DNA of 64,000 bases from Natrinema amylolyticum (GTDB lineage Archaea > Halobacteriota > Halobacteria > Halobacteriales > Natrialbaceae). Shown here in pieces: positions 7,832 through 15,395 of this stretch. The stretch is from contig NZ_JAIWPJ010000001.1 in the NCBI RefSeq assembly GCF_020515625.1, positions 1,798,001 through 1,862,000 of the forward strand, in the 5' to 3' direction. A program made the position numbers and the translations under genes. Under the pieces are notes generated by a model that saw only the letters and a program-made list of their open reading frames with translations, was not told the origin of the DNA and made no database searches. How positions within the stretch are numbered: position 1 is the first letter of the stretch; each line of letters opens with the position of its first letter.

Positions 7832-8607
7832 TCCTCGCGATCGTCATCTACGCGGCGCTGGTCCTCGGCTCGGGCGCGCTCGTCGTCGTCGGAATCGGGA
7901 CCGTTCGCTCGGGCTTCGAGCGCTACGAGGAACGGGTCGCGATCGTCGATCGACCCCGCTCGTCGCTCGAGTCGGTCGCGTTCGGCGAGACGGCGCTCGT
8001 GGGGACGGCCCGACCCGACGGGGGAGCCGAGCGGGTTCCGTTCGGCGGCCGGGAGCGAGCCGTCTGCTACGACGTGACCGTCGAGGACACCAACAAACTC
8101 GAGATGGCCCACGTCGACGAGCGGATCGCGCCGCCGTTCGTCCTCGAGGGGGCGGCCGACGACGCGACCGACGTGGCCCGCATCCGCGTCGACGCGTCGG
8201 ACCTGCGGCTGGATCTCTCCGCGGACCGCCGGTGGTCGAGGGAGGTCGCCAGTCACGAGGTCCTCGAGGAGAACCTCGCGTCGTTCGCCGAGGCGAACGA
8301 CCTGCCCGATCAGGGGCTCGAGCGCGACCGAACGTACGCCTACGAGTACCTCGCGCCCGGCGACGAGGTGTTCGTCTACGGACGGGCGGTGCCGGACGAC
8401 GACGCCGCGGCCGACGGGAAGGCCGTGCTCGTGACGGCACAGGAGGACGGCGGGGGCGTCATCTCCGATAAATCGCCCGAGACGCTGCTCGCGGAGCGGC
8501 GGCGAGTACTGGTAAAGAGCGTCTCGCTGGGCGCACTCGAGGGCGTCGTCGGCCTCGCGGGGTTCCTCTGGCTGACCGGGATCGCCCAGCTTCTGCTCGG
8601 CGCCTGA
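7828..8607 (+). CDS. GIDE-domain membrane protein (E3 ubiquitin ligase MUL1-like fold, no RING)
   Basis: A 259-residue protein starting with GTG at 7828, in a GTGA overlap with the LemA stop. An N-terminal helix (AIVIYAALVLGSGALVVVGI) and a C-terminal hydrophobic segment (GVVGLAGFLWLTGIAQLLL) flank a central domain. Motifs RVPFGGRERAVCYDVTVE, PPFVLEG and the late YEYLAPGDEVFVYGRA match the GIDE domain also found in mitochondrial MUL1/MAPL. There is no RING finger, so it is not a ubiquitin ligase. GIDE proteins are often encoded beside LemA, and the pair probably works together in the envelope. Confidence 0.78.
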   Translation: MILAIVIYAALVLGSGALVVVGIGTVRSGFERYEERVAIVDRPRSSLESVAFGETALVGTARPDGGAERVPFGGRERAVCYDVTVEDTNKLEMAHVDERIAPPFVLEGAADDATDVARIRVDASDLRLDLSADRRWSREVASHEVLEENLASFAEANDLPDQGLERDRTYAYEYLAPGDEVFVYGRAVPDDDAAADGKAVLVTAQEDGGGVISDKSPETLLAERRRVLVKSVSLGALEGVVGLAGFLWLTGIAQLLLGA

Positions 8608-8608
8608 A

Positions 8609-9634
8609 CTACGACCACTCTTCATCGGCGACGACCCGGAGGCCGTCGTAGATCCCCCCGACGATCCCTTTGACCATCCAGGCCGTGAACACGCCGAGGA
8701 CGACGCTCACCAGTACGATCCCGACAGCGGCGGGGTCGGAGAACTCGGGGCCGAAAAACCGGTCGTGGACGGACACGGTGAGGAGCAGCCAGCAGAAGAC
8801 ACTCGCGAGATAGAGGACGACGTTCGCCCAGAATTTGACGGTCCGATAGATCGTGTGTGCCGATTCCGGCAGGTCTCGAGCGGACCCGCTGCCGGGACGC
8901 GGGAGCCGATCGACGACGGGGCCGAGCAGCGCGACGAACTCGATCACTCCGATAACGACGAACCCGATCGGTGCCAGGAGATAGTCGACCCATGTCCGGC
9001 CGCTGCGACCGTCGCCGGCGGCGGATCCGTCGGACTCGGCGCGCGTTCGGACGGTCCAGTCGTCGGGCGTCGGCGGTTTCGGGAACGTCGAGGCGTCCGT
9101 GAGCGCGTTCCGGCAGTCCTCGCAGTAGGTCGCCGGTGCCGCGTCCAGCTGACGGCGGGTCGTTCCCGGCGCAACGGCGCACGGCTGGCCGTCGCCGCCT
9201 TCGTGCAGATGCGTTCGCAGCCCGAGCATGGTTCCGGCGACCGACCGAGTCTCTGTGGCCAACCGCTCGCGCTCGCGCTCGGTTGGCTCGGCGCCCTCGA
9301 GCAGTCGAGCCGTCGAGACGACCCCGACCGTCTCGAACTCGCCCGCGACGCCGAACACCGCGGTCTGATCGCGACTCATCCTGATCCTGCTCTCGGTGAC
9401 GCCGACGGCGAGGTCGACGGCCGGAGTTTCGTCCCCGAGGTGCTCCAGGACCCGCGTCGCTCTGTGGTCGTCCGACTCCGTTCGCGAGGGCTCCTCGATC
9501 GGCTCTCGGATCGGAACCTCCATCTCGAACGTCTCGCGTAACGTTTCGGCGACTCGCTCACACGCCGCCGGCGACGGATCGCCGACAGGTATCACCGCGG
9601 CGTGCGGAGTGTTGCCGTGCGGAAAGACAGTCAT
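8609..9634 (-). CDS. Membrane protein with a degenerate, probably inactive archaemetzincin-like domain
   Basis: A 341-residue protein. Residues 1 to about 185 follow the archaemetzincin layout: AAVIPVGDPS resembles the VDIVPVGNVS start of the intact copy at 31650, the middle has FGVAGEFETVGVVSTARL versus FGLAYLDGSGSVVSTYRL, and the metal-binding region aligns up to the YCEDCRNAL cysteine pair versus LCGSCQRLI. The zinc motif HEIGHTYGLEH is replaced by SVAGTMLGLRT, so the catalytic Glu and the zinc histidines are missing. Three hydrophobic segments follow (about 215-240, 265-290, 300-325), making it membrane-bound. Homology is inferred by eye. Confidence 0.7.
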   Translation of the reverse strand: MTVFPHGNTPHAAVIPVGDPSPAACERVAETLRETFEMEVPIREPIEEPSRTESDDHRATRVLEHLGDETPAVDLAVGVTESRIRMSRDQTAVFGVAGEFETVGVVSTARLLEGAEPTERERERLATETRSVAGTMLGLRTHLHEGGDGQPCAVAPGTTRRQLDAAPATYCEDCRNALTDASTFPKPPTPDDWTVRTRAESDGSAAGDGRSGRTWVDYLLAPIGFVVIGVIEFVALLGPVVDRLPRPGSGSARDLPESAHTIYRTVKFWANVVLYLASVFCWLLLTVSVHDRFFGPEFSDPAAVGIVLVSVVLGVFTAWMVKGIVGGIYDGLRVVADEEWS

Positions 9635-9739
9635 TAGTTTCCGTACCTATCGGTACTGACGAATACATTTCGGTGTTCACCGGTCCCGTGCAATATATTG
9701 AAACTTTTATGATAGTTCCGTCGGATACTGTGGTAGACA
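9635..9739. promoter_or_regulatory. Divergent promoter region
   Basis: An AT-rich stretch between two divergent start codons. On the plus strand CTTTTATGA (9704-9712) sits about 30 nt before the ATG at 9740. On the minus strand AAATGTATT (about 9662-9670) sits about 30 nt before the start at 9634. A palindromic AATATATT lies at 9692-9699. Confidence 0.55.
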
Positions 9740-11329
9740 ATGACTAGGGACGGGCGGTCGTACGACTACGTCATCGTCGGCGCGGGGCCGGCGGGCTGTG
9801 TGCTCGCGAACCGATTGTCGGCCGACGACGACACCGAGGTCCTGTTGCTCGAGGCGGGGACCCCCGACGAGGAGCGCGAAATCGGGATTCCAGCGGCGTT
9901 CTCGGAGCTGTTCCGGACGGGAGTCGACTGGAACTACCACACCGAGCCCCAGTCGGCACTCCACGATCGGGAACTGTACTGGCCGCGCGGGAAGACGCTC
10001 GGCGGCTCGAGTTCGATTAACGCGATGATCTACGTACGCGGCCAGCCCGAGGACTACGATCGTTGGGCCGAGCTGGGCAACGAGGGATGGGGGTACGAGG
10101 ACGTGTTGCCGTACTTCAAGCGGGCCGAACACAACGAGCGCGGCCCCTCGGAGCACCACGGAATCGGCGGGCCGCGGAACGTGGCCGACCTCCGGTCGCC
10201 GAACGACCTCAGCGAGGCGTTCGTGGCGGCCGGGCGGGCGGTCGGGTTACCGCACAACGAGGACTTCAACGCCGGTGATCAAGCGGGGGTCGGCTTCTAC
10301 CAGGTGACCCAGGAGGACGGCCGTCGCCACAGCGCCGCCGACGCCTATCTCAAGCCGGTACTCGACCGTCCGAATCTGACTGCAGTGACCGGCGCGCGGG
10401 TGACGCGGGTCCGATTCGACGGGGAACGGGCCGTCGGCGTGGAATACGCGCGCGATGACGGCGACGGGAGCCCCGCGACGGTCGATGCGGCCGAAGAGGT
10501 CCTCCTCTCCGCCGGCGCGATCAACTCCCCGCAGTTGCTCATGCTCTCCGGCGTCGGCCCGGCCGATTACCTCGCGGACCACGACATCGAGGTCGTCGCC
10601 GACCTCCCCGGTGTCGGCCGAAACCTGCAGGATCACCTCCAGGTCGGCGTCAACTACGAGTGCGAGAAACCGATCAGCCTCGCCGACGCGGATTCGATCC
10701 GGAACCTCCTCACATTCTTCGCCCTGAAGCGGGGACCGCTGACGTCGAACGTCGCGGAGGCCGGCGGCTTCGCGACCGTCACCGAGGACGCCGATCGCCC
10801 CGAAATTCAGTTTCACTTCGGACCGTCGTACTTCGTCGAGCACGGGTTCGAGAACCCCGACGGCCACGGGTTCTCGCTCGGTGCACTCCGACTGCGCCCC
10901 GACAGCCGCGGCCGGATCACGCTCGAGTCGGCCGACCCCTTCGACGACCCGGCCATCGACCCCCAGTACCTGACCGAGGGCGACGACCTCGAGGTGCTGC
11001 TCGAGGGAGTTAAACTGGTCCGACGGATCTTGCAGGCCGCGCCGTTCGACGAGTACCGCGGCGAAGAGGTCCTGCCGGGATCGGACGTCCGGAGCGACGC
11101 GGAACTGATCGAGTACATCCGCGAGACCGCCGAGACGCTCTACCATCCCGTCGGCACGTGCAAGATGGGCGACGACGAACTGGCCGTCGTCGACGACCGG
11201 CTTCGGGTCCGGGGCGTCGACGGATTGCGCGTCGTCGACGCCTCGGTGATGCCGACGATCACCAGCGGCAACACGGACGCACCGACGACGACGATCGCCG
11301 AGCGGGCGGCCGATTTCGTTCGGGACTGA
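9740..11329 (+). CDS. GMC-family FAD-dependent oxidoreductase (choline dehydrogenase-like)
   Basis: A 529-residue glucose-methanol-choline oxidoreductase. The FAD-binding motif VGAGPAGCVLANRLS is at residues 12-26, the GMC signature 1 block YWPRGKTLGGSSSINAMIY at about 80-98, signature 2 GAINSPQLLMLSGVGP near 260-275, and the C-terminal SVMPTITSGNTDAPT block carries the active-site His-Asn surroundings (YHPVGTCKMG). These enzymes oxidise primary alcohols; choline to betaine aldehyde is a plausible substrate in a halophile, but no betaine aldehyde dehydrogenase or BCCT transporter lies next to it, so substrate is open. Soluble, cytoplasmic; own promoter. Confidence 0.9.
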   Translation: MTRDGRSYDYVIVGAGPAGCVLANRLSADDDTEVLLLEAGTPDEEREIGIPAAFSELFRTGVDWNYHTEPQSALHDRELYWPRGKTLGGSSSINAMIYVRGQPEDYDRWAELGNEGWGYEDVLPYFKRAEHNERGPSEHHGIGGPRNVADLRSPNDLSEAFVAAGRAVGLPHNEDFNAGDQAGVGFYQVTQEDGRRHSAADAYLKPVLDRPNLTAVTGARVTRVRFDGERAVGVEYARDDGDGSPATVDAAEEVLLSAGAINSPQLLMLSGVGPADYLADHDIEVVADLPGVGRNLQDHLQVGVNYECEKPISLADADSIRNLLTFFALKRGPLTSNVAEAGGFATVTEDADRPEIQFHFGPSYFVEHGFENPDGHGFSLGALRLRPDSRGRITLESADPFDDPAIDPQYLTEGDDLEVLLEGVKLVRRILQAAPFDEYRGEEVLPGSDVRSDAELIEYIRETAETLYHPVGTCKMGDDELAVVDDRLRVRGVDGLRVVDASVMPTITSGNTDAPTTTIAERAADFVRD

Positions 11330-11440
11330 TCGAAATCGGCGGCCGACCGTGCTCTCTCCCACCGAACATGAAATATAGGTAACTATTTTGCGGATCGATT
11401 CGAAGGAGGCCGGTAGAGCCGGATCACGGCTCGGTGTCCA

Positions 11441-12105
11441 ATGAACGTCGACGAATTCGTCAGTACGAACGAACCGAAAGACGGCGGTGAAACGTTCCAA
11501 CTCGAAAACGGCAAGCTGTTAGACGTAGCCCTCGACGGCTCCGTGATCGCGAAGGCCGGTTCGATGATCGCCTACGACGGCGACATCTCCTTCGAGGGAA
11601 AATCCTCCGCCGAAGGCGGAATCACCGGCTTCCTCAAGGAGAAAGCCACGAGTGAGGGGCCCCGGTCATGAAGGCGACCGGAACCGGTCACCTCTACCTC
11701 GCCGATCAGGAGAAGAAGATCCAGATCCTGGATCTCGACGCCGGTCAGGAAATCTCGGTCAACGGGAACGACGTCCTGGCGTTCGAGTCGAGCGTCGACT
11801 ACGAGATCCGGACGATCGAGAGCATCGCCGGGTTCTCGGCCGGCGGGTTGACGAACGTCTCCTTGGTCGGTGCCGGCAGCGTCGCGATCACGACCCACGG
11901 CGAGCCGTTGGTCCTGTGAGCGCCCGTCAGAACCGACCCCAGCGCGACCGTCGCCTGGAGCGACACGACGCCCGGCAGTCACGTGGACAGAGCGATCTCG
12001 GACATGATCGGCCAGTCCTCCGACGAGACCTACCAACTCGAGTTCACGGGTTCGGAGGGGTTCGTCGTCGTGCAGCCGTTCGAGGAGCGAACGCCACAGC
12101 AGTAG
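11441..12105 (+). pseudogene. AIM24 family protein, disrupted by a frameshift and an in-frame stop
   Basis: The sequence reads as one AIM24 (DUF124/TIGR00266-like) protein broken twice. The first frame runs MNVDEFVSTNEPKDGGETF to FLKEKATSEG and stops at 11671. Adding one base in the run GGGGCCCC near 11660 restores TPVMKATGTGHLYLADQ, which continues to GEPLVL. There an in-frame TGA (11917-11919) interrupts, and the same frame resumes as APVRTDPSATVAWSDTTPG through FVVVQPFEERTPQQ, ending at TAG 12103-12105. AIM24 proteins are small beta-helix or jelly-roll proteins of poorly defined function. Two independent lesions make a real pseudogene more likely than a single sequencing error. Confidence 0.75.
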
Positions 12106-12174
12106 CAGGCAGTATCGGCATCGCACCGCATCACGTATGATCGTTCGATCAGTACGCGTTCCTAGACGATTTCC

Positions 12175-13560
12175 ATGAGACGACGAGCACTCGGCGCGAT
12201 AGCGGCCGCAGTCGCACTGACGCTCCCCTGGGTCGCCATCGAGGGAGCGACCGGTATCCTCCCCTGGCTCACGGCGGCCGCGGGACTCGAGTATCAGGCA
12301 CCGGCCGCGTTCCGGACGCTGACGACGTTTTGGACGGTGATCCTGACCGGCCTCGCCGTCCTCGGAGCCGCGTTCCTGCTCGCGTGGGCCGCCGAGACCG
12401 CCGAGAAGGACGTTCCCCAGGCGTTCGCGATCGCGGTGCTCGCCGTGTTGGCCGTCGCGCCCGAGTACGCCGTCGACGCGCTCTACGCCTGGAACGCGGG
12501 CGTGTTTGCGGGCACCGAACGCGGGATCGAAGCCGGCAACCTGGCCGTCGCCAACATGACCGGCGCGAACCGAATCCTCATCGGCATCGGCTGGGCCGGC
12601 GTCGCCCTCTTTACGATCTTCCGCCGAGGATCGTCAGCCGACCCCGCCGTCGAACGCCGCCCCGGCTTCCTCTCGGACGTCGTCGTCCTCGACCGGGAGA
12701 TCGGCCTCGAGATCGTCTTCCTCCTGCTCGCGACACTGTGGGCGTTCCTCGTCCCGCTCAACGGCGGGATCGATATCTTCGACATGCTGTTTCTGGTCGG
12801 GCTCTACGTCTGTTACATCGCGGTGATCCTCCGGGGCGAGGTCGAACCGGACATGGACCACGTCGGCGTGCCGGCGTACCTCCAGAGCTTTTCGAAACCG
12901 CTCCGTATCGCGACCGTCCTCGCGCTCTTCGCCTACTCCGGCGCGATGATCTTCACCGCCGTCGAACCCTTCGCCCACGGGCTCGAGCACCTCGGCGAAA
13001 GCGTCGGCATTCCCTCGTTCTTCATGATCCAGTGGATCGCGCCGCTGGCCTCCGAAGCGCCGGAGCTCATCGTCGTCGTCTATCTGGTGAACAAGGCCCG
13101 CTCGACCGCGGGCTTTAACGCCCTGATCTCGTCGAAGCTCAACCAGTGGACGCTACTCATCGGGACGCTCGTCGTCGTCTACTCCATCGCGTTAGGCGAG
13201 TACGGCGTGCTCGCGTTCGACTTCAAGCAGTCGGCGGAAATCTGGCTGACCGCCGCCCAGTCCTTTTTCGCCATCGCCCTCCTGATCAGGTTCGAGATCT
13301 CCGTCAGAGAAGCCCTCACGCTGCTCGTCCTCTTCCTCTCGCAGGTCCTCCTCGAGTTCGCCATCATCCGCGAGTTCGTCGTGCTCCCGGTCTCGAGTAC
13401 CGACCTCCTGCTCGTCTACAGCGCGATTTATCTGGTCCTCGGGACGGCGCTATTCGTCAGCCGCCGGCAGGCGTTCGGACGGCTCGTCCGGCGGACCGCG
13501 GGCACGATCGGTGACGCGATGTCGACCGGAAGCGACCGGCCCCACGGCGCCGACGACTGA
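12175..13560 (+). CDS. Sodium/calcium exchanger family membrane antiporter
   Basis: A 461-residue protein with about ten to eleven membrane helices and two inverted alpha-repeats typical of the Ca2+/cation antiporter superfamily. The first repeat contains APEYAVDALYAWNAG followed by EAGNLAVANMTGANRIL. The second contains APLASEAPELIVVVYLVNKA followed by SSKLNQWTLLIGTL. These acidic motifs line the ion path. The family exchanges Ca2+ for Na+ or H+; ion specificity cannot be told here. The long cytoplasmic loop between halves is short in this protein compared with animal NCX and lacks a Calx-beta domain. It stands 70 nt after the broken AIM24 gene. Confidence 0.86.
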   Translation: MRRRALGAIAAAVALTLPWVAIEGATGILPWLTAAAGLEYQAPAAFRTLTTFWTVILTGLAVLGAAFLLAWAAETAEKDVPQAFAIAVLAVLAVAPEYAVDALYAWNAGVFAGTERGIEAGNLAVANMTGANRILIGIGWAGVALFTIFRRGSSADPAVERRPGFLSDVVVLDREIGLEIVFLLLATLWAFLVPLNGGIDIFDMLFLVGLYVCYIAVILRGEVEPDMDHVGVPAYLQSFSKPLRIATVLALFAYSGAMIFTAVEPFAHGLEHLGESVGIPSFFMIQWIAPLASEAPELIVVVYLVNKARSTAGFNALISSKLNQWTLLIGTLVVVYSIALGEYGVLAFDFKQSAEIWLTAAQSFFAIALLIRFEISVREALTLLVLFLSQVLLEFAIIREFVVLPVSSTDLLLVYSAIYLVLGTALFVSRRQAFGRLVRRTAGTIGDAMSTGSDRPHGADD

Positions 13561-13608
13561 AACCGCCGGCCACAGGGCTCCGTTCTCGGGGATGGCTCGT
13601 CCCCGTCG

Positions 13609-13947
13609 ATGCTCTCGAGCGGTCCGCCGCTCTCCGACGCGGTGCTCACTCCCGCGTTCGCGCTCGCGCTCGCACTGGTCCACCTCTTCGCCGGCCGGCT
13701 GGGATTCAGTGGCCCGATTCCACGGAGTCGGTGGCTGTCTTTCGCCGGCGGCGTCTCGGTCGCGTACGTGTTCGTCCACCTCCTGCCCGAAGTCGGGGCG
13801 GCCGCGGCCGCGATCGACGCACGATACATCGTCATCGGCGGCCGGAAGCGATCCCCGACGGGGAAGGCCCTGTTCGGCAGCACGACCCAGTCCGTCCTGC
13901 TCGAGGCCGATCGGCCGGTCGTGACGGTCACGTCGGACGCGGGGTAG
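13609..13947 (+). pseudogene. Chimeric ORF: N-terminus of a membrane protein fused to the C-terminus of a UspA protein
   Basis: A 112-residue open frame made of two unrelated pieces. Residues 1 to about 67 are a membrane protein start with hydrophobic helices ([36 protein letters not shown]). Residues about 70-112 are the end of a universal stress protein, with the ATP-binding G-2x-G-9x-G-S/T pattern in [18 protein letters not shown], nearly identical to the end of the intact UspA at 25676-26098. The join falls near base 13810 in a GC-rich AAAAAIDA-coding run. The simplest reading is an internal deletion that removed the rest of both genes. It might still be translated. Confidence 0.65.
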
Positions 13948-13962
13948 TCACGGAACGGGTCC

Positions 13963-15390
13963 CTAACTCGAGGCGGTGACGCCGGACTCGTCGGCCGTCG
14001 AGGGGGCGGGCTCGGCGATGCGGACGCGCTTGATGCGCGTGTCGTCGACGCGTTCGACGGTCAGTTCGACGCCGTCGTACGCAAACGTCTCGCCGGGTTC
14101 GACCAGCCGCCCGGCGCGGTTGAAGACGAAGCCGGCGATCGTCTCGAACTCCTCGCCTTCGGGGAACTCGACGCCGATGGCGTCGGTGACGTCCTCGATG
14201 TTCACCTCGCCGTCGACCCGGATCGTCCGTTCGTCGACGGTCTCGATCGGTTCCGCCTCCTGGGCGTCGAGGATCTCGCCGACGATCGCCTCGACGATGT
14301 CCTCGGTCGTGACGATCCCCTCGGTCGTCCCGAACTCGTCGATGACGACGACCTGTCCGACCCGCTCGCGGCGCATCTCGCGGAACAAGTCGTCGACCTG
14401 CTTGCTCTCCGGGACGTGCAACGTCTCCTCGATGTGGGCCTCGAGCGAGGCGTCGTCGACCGGGTCGCCAGCCCGATAGTCGCGGACGAGATCGCCGAGC
14501 GCGACCACGCCGACGACGGTGTCGAGACTGCCCTCGTACACTGGCAGACGGGCGTGACCGCTCTCGACGCACTTCGCGACGGCGTCGTCGACGGTCGCCG
14601 TTCGGGGGACGGCGGTCACGTCCAGCCGCGGCGTCATCACCTCCTTCGCGATGGTGTCCTTGAAGCGGAACACGCGCTGGAGCATCTCGCGCTCGTCGGC
14701 CTCGATGATCCCCTCGCTCTCGCCGGTCCGGATCAGTTCGCGGATCTCGTCGCGGCTCACGTACGAGGACTCGACGGTCGTTCCGCCGCCGGTCATCCCG
14801 TTGACGATGCGGGTCAGCCGATCGAACGTGACCACGAGCGGATACAGTGCGTACTTCGAGAGCCGCAGCGGCCAGGCGACCGAGAGGGCCCACGACTCCG
14901 TATTCTCGATAGCGTACGATTTCGGGGCGCTCTCGCCGAACAGCAGGACGACGGCGGTCACGCCGAACGTCGCCGCCGCCATCGCCTGTCCCTGCCCGAC
15001 GTACATCGCGAACAGGCCGGTCGCGATCGACGACATCGCGATGTTGACGAGGTTGTTGCCGACGAGAATCGTCACCAGCAGCCGATGCGGATCCGATTGC
15101 AGCGCCTGCACCGTCTCGGCACCGGGCCGTCCTTCCTCGACGAGCGCCTCGATGCGGTGCCGGGCCAGCGAGAACATCGCAATCTCCGCCGAGGAGAAAA
15201 ACCCCGAGAGGACCAGCAACACCAGCAGCGTCCCGACGCCGACGGCGGCCACGAGGTTCGTCGGGAGATCGAGGCCGACGGCTCCCTGCGCGACCGTCAG
15301 GCTCTCGACGCCGACGAGCGCTCCCGGAACGGCCGCCGCACTCTCAGCGGCGACGACTGCTCCCGTCAGGGTCGTCTCGAGGCCGGACAT
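13963..15390 (-). CDS. CNNM/CorC/HlyC family protein (DUF21 + CBS pair + CorC_HlyC)
   Basis: A 475-residue membrane protein. After an N-terminal hydrophobic lead, a DUF21 transmembrane domain runs from about residue 50 to 230 (for example FFSSAEIAMFSLARHRIEAL and GNNLVNIAMSSIATGLFAMY). A tandem CBS pair follows (VMTPRLDVTAVPRT ... SGHARLPVYEG; IVTTEDIVEAIVGEI), then a C-terminal CorC/HlyC transporter-associated domain (RVDGEVNIEDVTDAIG ... TIAGFVFNRAGRL). Bacterial members are linked to Mg2+/Co2+ efflux or to Na+-driven Mg2+ transport; the name hemolysin is historical. The next gene on the same strand ends only 5 nt before this start. Confidence 0.88.
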   Translation of the reverse strand: MSGLETTLTGAVVAAESAAAVPGALVGVESLTVAQGAVGLDLPTNLVAAVGVGTLLVLLVLSGFFSSAEIAMFSLARHRIEALVEEGRPGAETVQALQSDPHRLLVTILVGNNLVNIAMSSIATGLFAMYVGQGQAMAAATFGVTAVVLLFGESAPKSYAIENTESWALSVAWPLRLSKYALYPLVVTFDRLTRIVNGMTGGGTTVESSYVSRDEIRELIRTGESEGIIEADEREMLQRVFRFKDTIAKEVMTPRLDVTAVPRTATVDDAVAKCVESGHARLPVYEGSLDTVVGVVALGDLVRDYRAGDPVDDASLEAHIEETLHVPESKQVDDLFREMRRERVGQVVVIDEFGTTEGIVTTEDIVEAIVGEILDAQEAEPIETVDERTIRVDGEVNIEDVTDAIGVEFPEGEEFETIAGFVFNRAGRLVEPGETFAYDGVELTVERVDDTRIKRVRIAEPAPSTADESGVTASS

Positions 15391-15395
15391 GGGCG

